Assembly: GCA_020631735.1 (NCBI GenBank)
Contig: CM036199.1
Location: forward strand, 23,663,553 to 23,727,552
Reading direction: 5' to 3'
DNA length: 64,000 nt
DNA from: Saccharum officinarum
Lineage: Eukaryota > Streptophyta > Magnoliopsida > Poales > Poaceae
Shown here: one piece after another, positions 45,842 through 56,148 of the stretch
Position numbering within the stretch: the first letter of the stretch is position 1
Layout of the letters: each line of letters begins with the position of its first letter
The notes under the pieces: model-generated
What the model was told of the DNA's origin: nothing
Database searches by the model: none
The model's input: only the letters and a program-made list of their open reading frames with translations
Made by a program: the position numbers and the translations under genes

Positions 45842-45985
45842 CTATTATTAGGCGGGTATCAGGATCGCATGTTTTGTGTTTCTCTGAAAATTTCCTTCCT
45901 AGCTGACAAGAACACCAATATCCTGGTACCGTGTTGTGGCAAATGCCACCCGAAGGGCATGGGTTGTCATCACATTCATTAACAT
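45842..45985 (-). pseudogene. WAK calcium-binding EGF exon
   Basis: A 144-nt exon encoding DVNECDDNPCPSGGICHNTV and CSCQLGRKF, i.e. the EGF_CA consensus. It joins the previous exon within a GAT codon and leaves one base for the next exon. Confidence 0.9.
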
Positions 45986-46087
45986 CTGCGGTAAGATGAG
46001 CAAACAAGTTGACTAGATGTTAGGAAATAGATGAAGGATATCGCGCGCACATATGTAATAACATCCGAAATCAAGTTGAATCAGTAC

Positions 46088-46927
46088 CTTGGCATCCATC
46101 TAAAAGATAAGGGTTGCCTTGATACCCTTTGTTGCAATTGCACTTGTACCCTGGTCCGTTGGTGGAGTTCACACACTCGCTGTTGCTGCTAAGGCACGCA
46201 TAAGTGCCCGTCTCGTTCCGCTTGGCCTCCTCACATGACACCACCATCCCATTTCTTATCGCCCAGTCAAGCACTGTGGGTGCGCGCCCAGCGTTGGTGT
46301 CGTTGAACCTGGTTGTGCTAATGTACGCGGTGCTGAAGTTGAATGCCGTTGCCTCCATAAGCACGGCGTAGCTGCACCTGCTGAAGTGCGAGATTTGGCT
46401 TGTGTTGAAACGGCTGTCGAAGTTGACATTGTAGTAGTCCATGTCCCTAGGTATGCTTGTCTGGCAGCACCCCATGCCCGAGCAGAAGCCATCTGTGAGA
46501 TCCGACAGGCTGCCACACGTCGAGATGCAGCCGCTCTGGTAGCATGTCCTGCTGAAGTCGTAGATGTAGGCGAGGGTGCTGCAACCGACGATGGTGAACT
46601 TGTTGCGGACATCTGAGAAGCGGTAGGAGGTGTTAGTTGCATGGAAGCCCCAGGTGTTGTTCTCCATGAGACCGGACGAGGGATTGTAGCAGTAAGACGA
46701 GATGTTGTTGAGCACCCGGATCGTGCTATCAGTCAGGGAAATATTAAGCAGCTCAAAACCACCCATGATAAACGGCTTGGATACGCCATCTTGGACTTCG
46801 CAGCTGACGTTGAAGTCGCTTCCGAGTGAGCAGTTCATGCCGATGCCGAATGGGTACTGTATCTCAACGTTGCCACACTGTCTTGGGCACCGAGTAACCA
46901 TGATTTTGCTATAGTGCGGCGGTTTTG
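46088..46927 (-). pseudogene. WAK extracellular exon (GUB_WAK-type plus first EGF), 5' end cut off
   Basis: The frame is open from the LTR junction through PPHYSKIMVTRCPRQCGN to DGCQ, where a GTACTG donor follows at 46087. About 280 codons with many cysteines and N-glycosylation motifs, ending in an EGF-like segment (SNSECVNSTNGPGYKCNC). The internal ATG at 46899-46901 is not a natural start, because the family has a signal peptide and a longer N-terminus that is missing here. Confidence 0.9.
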
Positions 46928-49900
46928 TGTAACACCCCGGGTGTTATAGTGCTAATTAATCTGCCATGTCATCATAATGCATTGCAAAGCATCCCTGTTA
47001 GGTTAACTTTGTTATGCATCAACTAAAACAAGTTTACTTATCTAGGTTGAATGTGTTTCTCAGTGGTGTGCTCCAAACCCGAAAACCCTAATTTTTAATA
47101 CCACCGCAAATGCTTAGTCCATGCCCTGCGTAATTTGAGGTGTGCGACTGTGTTGCACACTAGTGTCAAGTGTAGGGTATGAGCTCAAGTACAACCTCTA
47201 AAATGAAACTCCAAATTTGAGTTTGAATTGGAGTCCCAAAACTTGTCACGAGTTTTCCGATTCGAATTCGAATTCAAAATTGGGGAAAAATGTAAAAGAA
47301 TTTTAAAAGCTAATTGGTCAACCAAGAGTGACATTTGGTCAACCATGTCATGTTGGTCCAAATGATGCCCTTGGGTGAGGTTTTGATCACTAAGTAATCT
47401 CAAAGTAGCAACAAATTCCAATTTAAAATTCCTCCGAAAACCCTAAATTTCAAAACTCTGTTTTACCCCTTTTGAAATAATTCAAAATCTAAGTAAAATT
47501 TGGGAAAAAGTTCAAAACCAAGTTTGTAAAACTTTTCAAGGGCTACAACTTTGGTGTTTTGAGTTTTCAAAGTTTTAGTGTAAAATGTGGAGCAATTTTG
47601 AAAATAAACAAATTTCAGATTTGATTCATTTTTTATCCCCAAACTAAGATTTCAAAATAGAGGCAGAATTTGAAAAAGTTTTGAACAGAAAAGTTGTAGG
47701 TCTGGTCGAGATGTACAACTTTGATGTTTGGAGATTTTGAAGTTTCAATATAAAATCAAAAGTAATTTCTAAATTACCAAATCTGAAAATTTTGTCCCCT
47801 TTTGAATTTAAACTCAAATTTCAAAATCCAGTGTGAATTTGAAAAAGTGTTCAATACAAAACTTGTAGAGCTTGAAATTCTGAAGATTTCATAGATTGAA
47901 AGTTTTTTCAAGTTGTTACATGAATTTAAGAGTAATTTTAGAAAACAGTTTGAAAATTCAAAATTTGGGGGGTGCTACAATGTCGCGCCAATCACCGACG
48001 GCCACCGGCCGGCATGGGCGCCGGCGAGACGCCGGACGGCTTCGGCCAGCTTCCAGGCGCGCCCAGGATCACCAGTGCGACGACGCGAGCAGTGCAGCTC
48101 TATAGCCGCGACCGTCGTCTATAAATACTTCGAGGTCACAGTGACGATTTTCGTTTTTCCCCGTTTTCGCCACCGCCGCCACCGCAGCTCCGCCGCTCGC
48201 CGCAGCCATCGTCAAGCCATCTTCGGCCACGCCAACCGCACCCTTAGCTCCGCCTTGGCCTCACGCACCTCGTGGACCACCGGAGTTCACCGTTTTCGCA
48301 CCCAAACCTCCGCACCGCCTGTTCCCGTGCTTGCCTCCGGCGACCGACCGCCATCGCCGCCCCCACGTTGCCAGGCCACTCCAATCCCTCCCAGCCGCCA
48401 GCAAGAGCACCAACGTGATCACTGTGAGCCACCGATCCTTTCTACGCCTTTAATTTGATCGTTCCGTTCTTGGAGGCGTGTTTTAGCGGCTCACCGTCGG
48501 CCACGGTCCGCCACCGTCGTCGGTGAAGGGTCACCGGAGCTCGAGACGCGTTGTAGACCAGTGCCAGGGACTCAGGAGAAGGTGTGGGGCGTTGTGGTAG
48601 GGTCAGTTTGTCGACCGAAGCTTCGGTCACCGGTCGGCCACCGCAGGAGAGCGAGCGAGCACGCGGGAGCAAACGAGAGGGCGGGAGGAGGAAGATGACA
48701 GGCGGGGTCGGCTTGTCAGCGAGCGGGCTAGGCCACTTGCTAGGCCGCGTTGCCGAGCGCGCGTGCGGGCGCGGGCGCGCGCGAGCGGGCCGACCAGCTG
48801 GGCCGGACCGCGGGAGAAAAAGGAGAATCGGCCCGATTTTGTTTTTGTTTTTCTTTTTCAAATAAATGAATAGTTTAGTCTCCGCTTTCGAAGAAGTCGA
48901 AGCATGTTATGTGTTCGTGTAGTCTCCGCTTTCGAAGAAGTCGAAGCCGTCGAGCCAGTTTCCGGAGAAGAGCGATCGTCGGTGGGTTTCGGACCTGACG
49001 TTGGAGTTCTCGGGTCTGAGTCAGTCGTCGTGTTCGAGCAAGGCAAGCCCCGGTGCATTTAAACCCTACCTTAAATTTTACAAATGTTTTATTATTTATA
49101 ATATGGTTTACTGCATTAAGTAATTAGGAGTTGAGTGATAACCCAATTGCTGCATTATCATCCTTGATTATTGTGATATCAACCTTGATACCTGTTTTAC
49201 GGAAAATGCGTAGTATGCTTCGCTATGCTTAGAAGTTAAACTTTTAAATGCAATGTTTATATAGCCATGACGACATATTGAATGAATATTGAAATATGAT
49301 AATGAACTTGAAAGATCGGGCGGGTGGTTTGGCCACTGCTAACATGCATTGGGAAAGGAGTCTCAATGTAGTGTTTCCGCCTTGTCAGTTAAGGTCCGTT
49401 CGTTGTAAGCCTGTTGTGTTCAAGACTTTGCAACTAGCCTCATGCCTTGGATAAGCCCAAAATGTTGGTGATTCCATTACGAGAATGTCTAACCTCGCAC
49501 TGGGAGTGGAGAGATGGCGAGAGTAGCGTGTACCCTCGGGGCTAGAATTTGGTCGGGTTCGAGGAGTACTGTACTCTCGGGTGGCGATGGACACGTTCTG
49601 GTTTTGGGAGATCTAAATGAGGGTTGATATATGCAAGATTCGGTTCTACATATGTCATGAAGTTAGAGATCCCCAGCTGGGTATAATCGGTTCGAATCGT
49701 CGTTGCTCCTCGGTTATGGAGACTTGATCACCTGACTTGCATCGTAGTTAAGAACTGGAATAAAAGAAAGAATGAGAAAGGATTTGATGATAATTACTTT
49801 GATCTAGATTAGGATCACCTAGATTTGGTTAATGAACCATCAATGGTAAAAGTAAAATGTTGAAGATAAGGATCTACTTTAGTAAGCTTTTCTGCAAAGG

Positions 49901-50432
49901 AAAATCTTGATTCTAGAATACCCGTACCTTGATTCCCTAAAGCTAGCATGCCCTTGGAGTCTTTGTCTTAGTCGGGTAAGTCTTGTTGAGTACCCTCAAG
50001 TACTCAGGGTTTGTTAACCCCTTGTTGCAGGTGCGGTTCATGAACAAGTCTGCTTCGAGCCTTGTTGCATGACCGTCGTGGTTGAAGAAAGCGACGACGA
50101 GTAGACTGTGTGGCCTTTGGGCAAGGCATCTCGCTTGTGTGTTGTAATAAAGTTAATACCGATACTTCTCTACTACTGGTTTGTAATAATGTTACATAAG
50201 GTTTGAAGTTTGAAAACTGGTTTGTAAACCTATATTATTGTAAGACTTCCGCTACGTTACTCTGTTGAATATTTTGAATAAACTGTTGTAATATTGCAAT
50301 ACTCCTGTGATTGGATCCTGTTCGGAGGAAAGCAGGCCTTTTAAGTTATGGTGAACATAAGTACGGCCATCAGAGGTCATTATGGCAATGACGGGTACTT
50401 GTGGGCCATCATAATTAGGAGGTTCTGTGACA
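46928..50432 (+). repeat. LTR 1 of the Tekay/Del-like element (3.5 kb)
   Basis: Starts TGTAACACCCCGGGTGTTAT and ends TGTGACA just before the primer site TGGTACCAGAGC at 50435-50446 (tRNA-Met type). It matches LTR 2 (56149 onward) closely but lacks about 600 bp near 48880 and 28 bp near 48725. The palindrome AACACCCCGGGTGTT lies at the very start. Open frames inside (for example 47913-48458) have no recognised domain. Confidence 0.92.
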
Positions 50433-50816
50433 GCTGGTACCAGAGCATAATCACTCGGGTTATTGTAGTATTACCTTGCAAAACTTCAAAATGATTTGGG
50501 TCAAACAAACTTAATACTGATATTTTGGTCCAAATTGCTTTTGCTTATCTTAATCTATTCTATAGTTTCCTTAGCTCATATTTGAAAGCTTCGTAGTGAA
50601 GTATCATGTATAGTGCCCTATGTTATAAAGATTGCATGTGTTACTTAAATCTTTCTGTTAGATCGTAAGTGCGATGCATGCATCATGTTTAATTAACCTG
50701 CTTAAGCTACCTTCCCTTTTAAAGTGGTTTGGGTTAAGTAAGGTTCAAATCCTATTCATGCTAACCTTCAGATCCCCCTATCTGTTCTTATCGTCCTAAT
50801 TCTATCTTGCTATAGG

Positions 50817-51334
50817 ATGGCACGTGTGAAGATGACTCCTCGCAAGAAAACGGGTCCGCAAGGAGTGCCACGTCATCAGTTGGCCGCCAGAGGTGATGGA
50901 GCAAGCAGTAGCCGTAATCCGAACCCGGATTCGGAATCAGAGGTTGCAAGGCTTACATCAGAAGTGGAGCGACTGAAGCGCAACATGCGTTTTTGGAAAC
51001 AGTTCCAGAAGGAGTCTTTGGAAAAGGAGACAGAAGCCAGGGCTCGTGTTCGTGAGTTGGAGCTTTATGTGACACACCTAGAGCAGTACAACACAGTTCT
51101 GCATGAGGAAGTCCATAGGCTAAATGATCTGATGAATCCCAATCATCAGCCCAGGCAGTAGAAGATGATGTCGGTGCCGTGATTGTTCCTGATGGAGAGG
51201 ACAATGAGGAAGAAGATCCAGAAGAAGATGAACCCATGATGGAAAGTGGGGATGATGCGAGTCATGTCACTGGTGCAAGTGCTCCAGAGAATGAGGATGG
51301 AGTGATCGTGATCAGCGATGATGATGAGGAGTGA
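50817..51334 (+). pseudogene. Extra ORF upstream of gag: coiled-coil protein with acidic tail (one frameshift)
   Basis: The ATG at 50817 opens 114 codons: a basic start (MARVKMTPRKK), then a heptad-rich segment SEVARLTSEVERLKRN to LELYVTHLEQYNTVLHEEVHRL, ending at a TAG at 51159-51161. Another frame is open from 51128 to the TGA at 51332-51334 and reads EDDVGAVIVPDGEDNEEEDP to VIVISDDDEE. The overlap suggests one original protein of about 170 residues broken by a single indel near 51130-51160. It sits about 370 bp after the primer site and 190 bp before gag. No known domain; it is unlike gag or pol. The second element's copy is hidden by the assembly gap. Confidence 0.6.
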
Positions 51335-51526
51335 AGTGTCGACATGGATGGTTGTGTAATATAGTAGTCTTTCCTGCTTTCTAAGAACCTTAGTGGGTAG
51401 TTTCTTGCTTGAGAGCAAGTTTGTAATGAAATAATGTAAGATAAGTTGTGTGTGTATACAAGTACTGTACTAACTGCTTTTTAATTCAATAAAGCGATGT
51501 AAATAAATATAGTTTGTGTACAACAG

Positions 51527-52663
51527 ATGGACGGTACTGGAACTTCCCAAGAAGGGGACAATCCTCCGAATCCCCCACCGTTTCCACCCACCTTGGCAGA
51601 AGCTATTGCCGCACTGGTTAATGCCACTACCTTGTTGGCTCAGAATCAGAATCAGAATGGAAATCAGGGCCGTCGAGGCCGTAACAATGGAGGGGAAACC
51701 ACTTATGTGGATTTCACCGATACCCGTCCACCAGTGTTCTCAAAGGCAGATGAGCCGCTAGAGGCGGATGACTGGCTCCGTACCATGGAGCAGAAGTTTG
51801 AACTTTTACAGTGCACGGAGCATCAGAAGCCCGTGTTTGCAGCACAACAGCTTAGAGGTGCCGCAGGGGCGTGGTGGGCGAATCTGGTCGCCGCACGGCC
51901 TGCTGGCCACCGTATCACTTGGCAGGAGTTTCGTGAAGCCTTCAGAGCACATTATATCCCAGATGGTGTCATGGCCATGAAGTTAGAAGAGTTTCTCTCG
52001 CTGAAGCAAGGGAACCAGACAGTTCTACAGTATGTGGGCAAATTCAATCATCTGTCCCAGTATGCAGCGGAATATGTGAACACCGATGCAAAGAAGAAGA
52101 GTTGTTTCATGAGAGGTTTGAGTACCAGAATCCAGGAAGCATTGGTCACCTGCTATAATGCCACTTACCATGAGATAGTCAATGTGGCTATTGCGTCAGA
52201 AGAGAAGTCCCGACTGCATAAAGAGTCGAAGAAAAAGAAGCCAGTGTTTTCTAGCCCGTCTGGTGGCATTAAAAAGCGCCAGAGGTTTGTTTATCACCCT
52301 CAGAACCATTTCCGCCCAACTTATCGTCCACCGCAATACCAAGCTCAGCCGCAGACGTTTTTCCGTCCTGCCGCAATTCCGCAGTATCCACAGCAGCCGA
52401 ATGCCCCTGGTATTCGAAACCAGACTCCAGTAACCCATAACTTTCCCTGTTACAACTGTGGAAAGCCAGGCCACTTTTCCAAGGACTGCCCGTATCCAAG
52501 GCAGTACAATCCCAGTTATCCCAGAGCTCCCGTACCGCAACAGCAACAACCTCAGAGCAAGAATAATAACCTGAATGTTCAGAAGGGTAAGGGTGAGAAG
52601 AAGAAGACCGGACGTGTGTTCTACACTCAAGCAAGTGTAATCCAGAGGGAGAACCTGTTATGA
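51527..52663 (+). CDS. Tekay-like gag (378 codons)
   Basis: Capsid-type domain with [33 protein letters not shown] and [13 protein letters not shown], a basic linker, and the zinc knuckle [14 protein letters not shown] near residue 305. It ends ENLL at 52661-52663, overlapping the next frame's ATG. The family normally runs gag into protease without a break; the frame change near 52630 is best explained by a 1-nt loss, which is also present in the second element. Confidence 0.85.
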   Translation: MDGTGTSQEGDNPPNPPPFPPTLAEAIAALVNATTLLAQNQNQNGNQGRRGRNNGGETTYVDFTDTRPPVFSKADEPLEADDWLRTMEQKFELLQCTEHQKPVFAAQQLRGAAGAWWANLVAARPAGHRITWQEFREAFRAHYIPDGVMAMKLEEFLSLKQGNQTVLQYVGKFNHLSQYAAEYVNTDAKKKSCFMRGLSTRIQEALVTCYNATYHEIVNVAIASEEKSRLHKESKKKKPVFSSPSGGIKKRQRFVYHPQNHFRPTYRPPQYQAQPQTFFRPAAIPQYPQQPNAPGIRNQTPVTHNFPCYNCGKPGHFSKDCPYPRQYNPSYPRAPVPQQQQPQSKNNNLNVQKGKGEKKKTGRVFYTQASVIQRENLL

Positions 52664-54777
52664 TGGGTATGTTCCCTGTTGCTAATCATCCAGCAGTACT
52701 GTTATTTGATTCAGGTGCATCGCATACATTCATAAATCGCACCTTTGTTGTTAAGCATGACATTCCAATTATGGGAACACAAGAAGATTTCTTTATCCAG
52801 TCGCCCGGGGGACGACTGTGTACTAAGGAGATGGTACGTGACGTACCTATAGAGTTAGGTGGGCATATATTTCCTACCTCAATGATAATATTACAGAAAC
52901 AGGATATAGATGTAATCCTGGGTATGAATTGGATGTACCAAAGAGGAGCCCTTATAGATGCACTGCATAGAACTATAAGGTTGAACCTGCCAGATAATAA
53001 ATCTCATCTTCTTATCCAACTTCCTATCCCAAAGAGAACAGTTGAAAGGATATGTGCAACTTCAGTACAGGAGATTTGTGATATACCGGTAGTCTGTGAA
53101 TTTCCAGATGTGTTTCCAGATGATCTACCAGGTCTGCCACCAGACAGAGATGTAGAATTTGTGATTGAGTTAAAACCGGGTACTGCCCCAATATCCCGGA
53201 GAGCTTACAGAATGCCACCCAATGAATTGGCAGAACTTAAGGATCAATTACAAGAGTTACGTGACAAAGGTTTTATCAGACCCAGTTCCTCACCATGGGG
53301 ATGTCCAGCTCTTTTTGTCAAGAAGAAAGATCAGACTTTAAGGATGTGTGTTGACTATCGACCGCTGAATGAAGTAACCATTAAGAATAAATATCCGTTG
53401 CCTCGCATTGATCTACTCTTTGATCAGCTTGCGGGGGCAAAGGTATTTTCAAAGATCGATCTTCGGTCAGGGTACCATCAAATCAAGATTCGACCTGAAG
53501 ATATCCCAAAGACTGCATTCACTACCAGATATGGACTGTATGAGTACCTAGTTATGTCTTTTGGTCTCACCAATGCACCGGCACATTTCATGTATCTGAT
53601 GAACTCAGTTTTCATGCCGGAGCTTGACAAATTTGTGGTTGTGTTTATTGATGATATTCTGGTATACTCCAAAAGTGAAGAAGAGCATGTTGAGCATCTC
53701 AGAGTTGTTCTGACTCGTCTGAGAGATCACCAACTGTATGCCAAGTTCAGTAAATGTGAGTTTTGGTTAAGAGAAGTGCAATTCTTAGGACATGTGTTGT
53801 CAGCCGAAGGAGTAGCAGTAGATCCTGGCAAGGTGGAAGATATTCTGAATTGGAAACCACCAATCTCAGTTCATGAAGTCCGAAGTTTTCTGGGAATGGC
53901 GGGTTATTACCGTCGATTCATACCTGACTTTTCAAAGGTAGCCAAGCCAATCACAGAGTTGTTGAAGAATCAAACTAAGTTCATATGGTCTCCAGAATGT
54001 GAGAAAGCTTTTAGAATTTTAAAGAAGTCATTGACAACTGCTCCAGTTTTGGCACAACCAGATATAGAAAAGCCATTTGATGTTTACTGTGATGCCTCGG
54101 GTATTGGCCTTGGTTGTGTATTGATGCAAGAAGGCAGAGTCATTGCTTATGCCTCGAGACAGTTGAAGCGTCATGAAGAACATTATCCGACACATGATCT
54201 TGAACTAGCAGCTGTGGTTCATGCATTGAAAATTTGGCGTCATTACTTGTTAGGTAATACTTGCCACATGTATACAGATCACAAGAGCTTAAAGTATATC
54301 TTTACTCAGTCAGAGTTGAATATGAGGCAAAGAAGGTGGCTTGAGTTAATAAAGGACTATGATTTAGAAGTGCACTATCACCCTGGAAAAGCAAATGTTG
54401 TTGCTGATGCACTCAGTAGAAAGAATCATTGCAATTGCATTACTGTGAAGCCAATGGATTACAGTTTATGTTATGAATTAGAAAAGCTGAATATTGAAAT
54501 AGTTCAACAAGGTCAGTTGACTAATGTCACAGTAGAATCAACAATCAAAGATCAGATTGTGTCTGCTCAGAGAAAGAATTCCGGAGTAGCTCACATCAAA
54601 GAAAAAGTTAGAACGGGTCAACAGACAGATTTCAGTATTGATGATGCAGATGTGTTGTGGTTTAAGAACCGGTTAGTGGTCCCAAAGGTTCCAGAGTTAC
54701 GTCAGCTCATTCTTGATGAAGCACATAGCACAAGGTTTCTATTCATCCAGGAAGTAATAAGATGTATCAAGATTTGA
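52660..54777 (+). CDS. Tekay-like pol part 1: protease, reverse transcriptase, RNase H (705 codons)
   Basis: Protease [11 protein letters not shown] starts near residue 15. The RT has [50 protein letters not shown] and the catalytic FIDDILVYS near 53646. The RNase H has [15 protein letters not shown] and [15 protein letters not shown]. The frame ends in the integrase zinc-binding region because of a 1-nt shift near 54740. All catalytic motifs are intact up to that point. Confidence 0.88.
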   Translation: MMGMFPVANHPAVLLFDSGASHTFINRTFVVKHDIPIMGTQEDFFIQSPGGRLCTKEMVRDVPIELGGHIFPTSMIILQKQDIDVILGMNWMYQRGALIDALHRTIRLNLPDNKSHLLIQLPIPKRTVERICATSVQEICDIPVVCEFPDVFPDDLPGLPPDRDVEFVIELKPGTAPISRRAYRMPPNELAELKDQLQELRDKGFIRPSSSPWGCPALFVKKKDQTLRMCVDYRPLNEVTIKNKYPLPRIDLLFDQLAGAKVFSKIDLRSGYHQIKIRPEDIPKTAFTTRYGLYEYLVMSFGLTNAPAHFMYLMNSVFMPELDKFVVVFIDDILVYSKSEEEHVEHLRVVLTRLRDHQLYAKFSKCEFWLREVQFLGHVLSAEGVAVDPGKVEDILNWKPPISVHEVRSFLGMAGYYRRFIPDFSKVAKPITELLKNQTKFIWSPECEKAFRILKKSLTTAPVLAQPDIEKPFDVYCDASGIGLGCVLMQEGRVIAYASRQLKRHEEHYPTHDLELAAVVHALKIWRHYLLGNTCHMYTDHKSLKYIFTQSELNMRQRRWLELIKDYDLEVHYHPGKANVVADALSRKNHCNCITVKPMDYSLCYELEKLNIEIVQQGQLTNVTVESTIKDQIVSAQRKNSGVAHIKEKVRTGQQTDFSIDDADVLWFKNRLVVPKVPELRQLILDEAHSTRFLFIQEVIRCIKI

Positions 54778-55976
54778 AACAGAAATTCTGGTGGACCAAA
54801 ATGAAAATTGAGATTGCCAAGTATGTGGCCAGATGTGACACTTGTTGTAAGGTGAAGGCAGTACACCTGAAGTCGGCAGGAATGTTACAACCCTTGCCCA
54901 TTCCATCCTGGAAATGGGAAGATATCAGTATGGATTTCATTACTGGGTTACCCAAGACCTCAAGAGGCTTTGATTCAATTTGGGTCATTGTGGACCGACT
55001 GACAAAGTCATCTCATTTTATTCCAGTTAAGGTGGACTATTCTGCTATAACTTATGCAAGAATTTATATTGCACGAATCCTGAGTCTTCATGGGGTACCA
55101 AAGACCATTGTATCAGATAGAGGTACTCAGTTTGTTAACAAATTTTGGAGACACCTACATGAGTCCCTGGGTACAAAACTTTTGCATAGTACCGCTTATC
55201 ATCCACAAACAAGTGGTCAGACTGAAAGGGTCAATCAAATTCTAGAAGACATGTTAAGGTCATGTGCACTTAATTATTCAGACACTTGGGACGAGTGGTT
55301 ACCTTTAGCAGAATTCTCCTATAATAATAGTTATCAAGAGAGTATCAAAATGGCACCGTTTGAGGCATTGTATGGCCGTAGGTGCAGAACTCCATTGAAT
55401 TGGTCAGAACCGGGAGAAAGATGGTTTTTCGGTGTTGATCTTGTGAAACAAACAGAAGAAAAAGTTAGGCAGATCCAGAATAATTTGAAAGTGGCTCAGT
55501 CCAGGCAAAAGAGTTATGCTGATAAAAGGCGTAGACCTTTGGTATTCCAAGTAGGGGATTATGTTTATCTAAAAGTATCACCCATGAAAGGAGTTAGCAG
55601 ATTTGGAGTCAAAGGCAAACTCGCACCACGTTATATTGGTCCTTTTCAAATCATTCAACAATGTGGAAAGGTGGCATATAAGTTAAAGCTGCCTGAACAA
55701 CTGTCAGCCGTGCACAATGTATTTCATGTATCACAAATGAAGAAGTGTCTACAAGTACATGATCAAGTGGTTGATGTTGAGGGAGTTGAACTTGAACCGG
55801 ATTTGACATATTCTGAACATCCTGTCAGAGTTTTGGATCAAAAAGATCGTGTTACCCGAAGTAGAACAACTAAATGGTACAGAATACAGTGGAATCAACA
55901 TTCAGAAGAGGAAGCCACCTGGGAAACGGAGGATTATCTGTTAGAGAATTTCCCGGAGTTCTTTGCTTCTATCTAG
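54762..55976 (+). CDS. Tekay-like pol part 2: integrase with chromodomain-like C-terminus (404 codons)
   Basis: Begins within the integrase HHCC zinc domain ([10 protein letters not shown] visible). The core has [33 protein letters not shown] and [15 protein letters not shown], supplying the DDE residues. Then [24 protein letters not shown] and [13 protein letters not shown]. The C-terminus [18 protein letters not shown] is the chromodomain-like segment of the clade. In the ancestral element it would be fused to pol part 1. Confidence 0.88.
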   Translation: MYQDLKQKFWWTKMKIEIAKYVARCDTCCKVKAVHLKSAGMLQPLPIPSWKWEDISMDFITGLPKTSRGFDSIWVIVDRLTKSSHFIPVKVDYSAITYARIYIARILSLHGVPKTIVSDRGTQFVNKFWRHLHESLGTKLLHSTAYHPQTSGQTERVNQILEDMLRSCALNYSDTWDEWLPLAEFSYNNSYQESIKMAPFEALYGRRCRTPLNWSEPGERWFFGVDLVKQTEEKVRQIQNNLKVAQSRQKSYADKRRRPLVFQVGDYVYLKVSPMKGVSRFGVKGKLAPRYIGPFQIIQQCGKVAYKLKLPEQLSAVHNVFHVSQMKKCLQVHDQVVDVEGVELEPDLTYSEHPVRVLDQKDRVTRSRTTKWYRIQWNQHSEEEATWETEDYLLENFPEFFASI

Positions 55977-56148
55977 GTTGCAATTTCCTCTTTAAACTGT
56001 AACCTATCCTTTTAAAATCTTTGTAATGCAGAAAACCCCTACCTGTTTTGTAGACAAGTCTTGGACGTGTTTGCTTGACACGTTTCCTTTTCTATTACTT
56101 AACTCAAGGCTTTAAATCTCGGGACGAGATTTCTTTAAGGGGAAGGGC
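55977..56148 (+). other. 3' untranslated tract with polypurine tract
   Basis: Ends in AAGGGGAAGGGC immediately before the TG of LTR 2 (56149), which fits a plus-strand primer for reverse transcription. Confidence 0.75.

Larger units (their letters stand above)
37559..46927 (-). pseudogene. Wall-associated kinase (WAK) gene disrupted by a LINE and by an LTR retrotransposon
   Basis: Exons on the minus strand: extracellular exon 46927-46088 (5' end missing), EGF exon 45985-45842, then the transmembrane and kinase exon 45643-45249, which resumes at 38344 after the LINE and ends at the TGA 37561-37559. Junction phases agree. The extracellular part has the cysteine-rich galacturonan-binding type segment (CPRQCGNVEIQYPFGIG) and EGF repeats. 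The kinase has IGKGGHGTVYKG, AIKRC, DFG in VSDFGAS and GTCGYLDPEY. WAKs are plasma-membrane receptors that bind pectin and signal in growth and defence. The reading frame is otherwise clean, so the breaks look recent. The signal peptide region lies beyond the LTR element, outside the window. Confidence 0.92.

Noticed and set aside
47913..48458. 181-codon frame in LTR 1 (and 179 codons in LTR 2 at 57137-57676)
   Set aside because: The reading frames diverge between the two LTRs through indels and show no domain; probably chance frames in the GC-rich U3/R part.
49685..49705. GGTTCGAATCG resembling a tRNA B box
   Set aside because: Lies in the LTR, with no A box at the right distance and no cloverleaf; also present in LTR 2.
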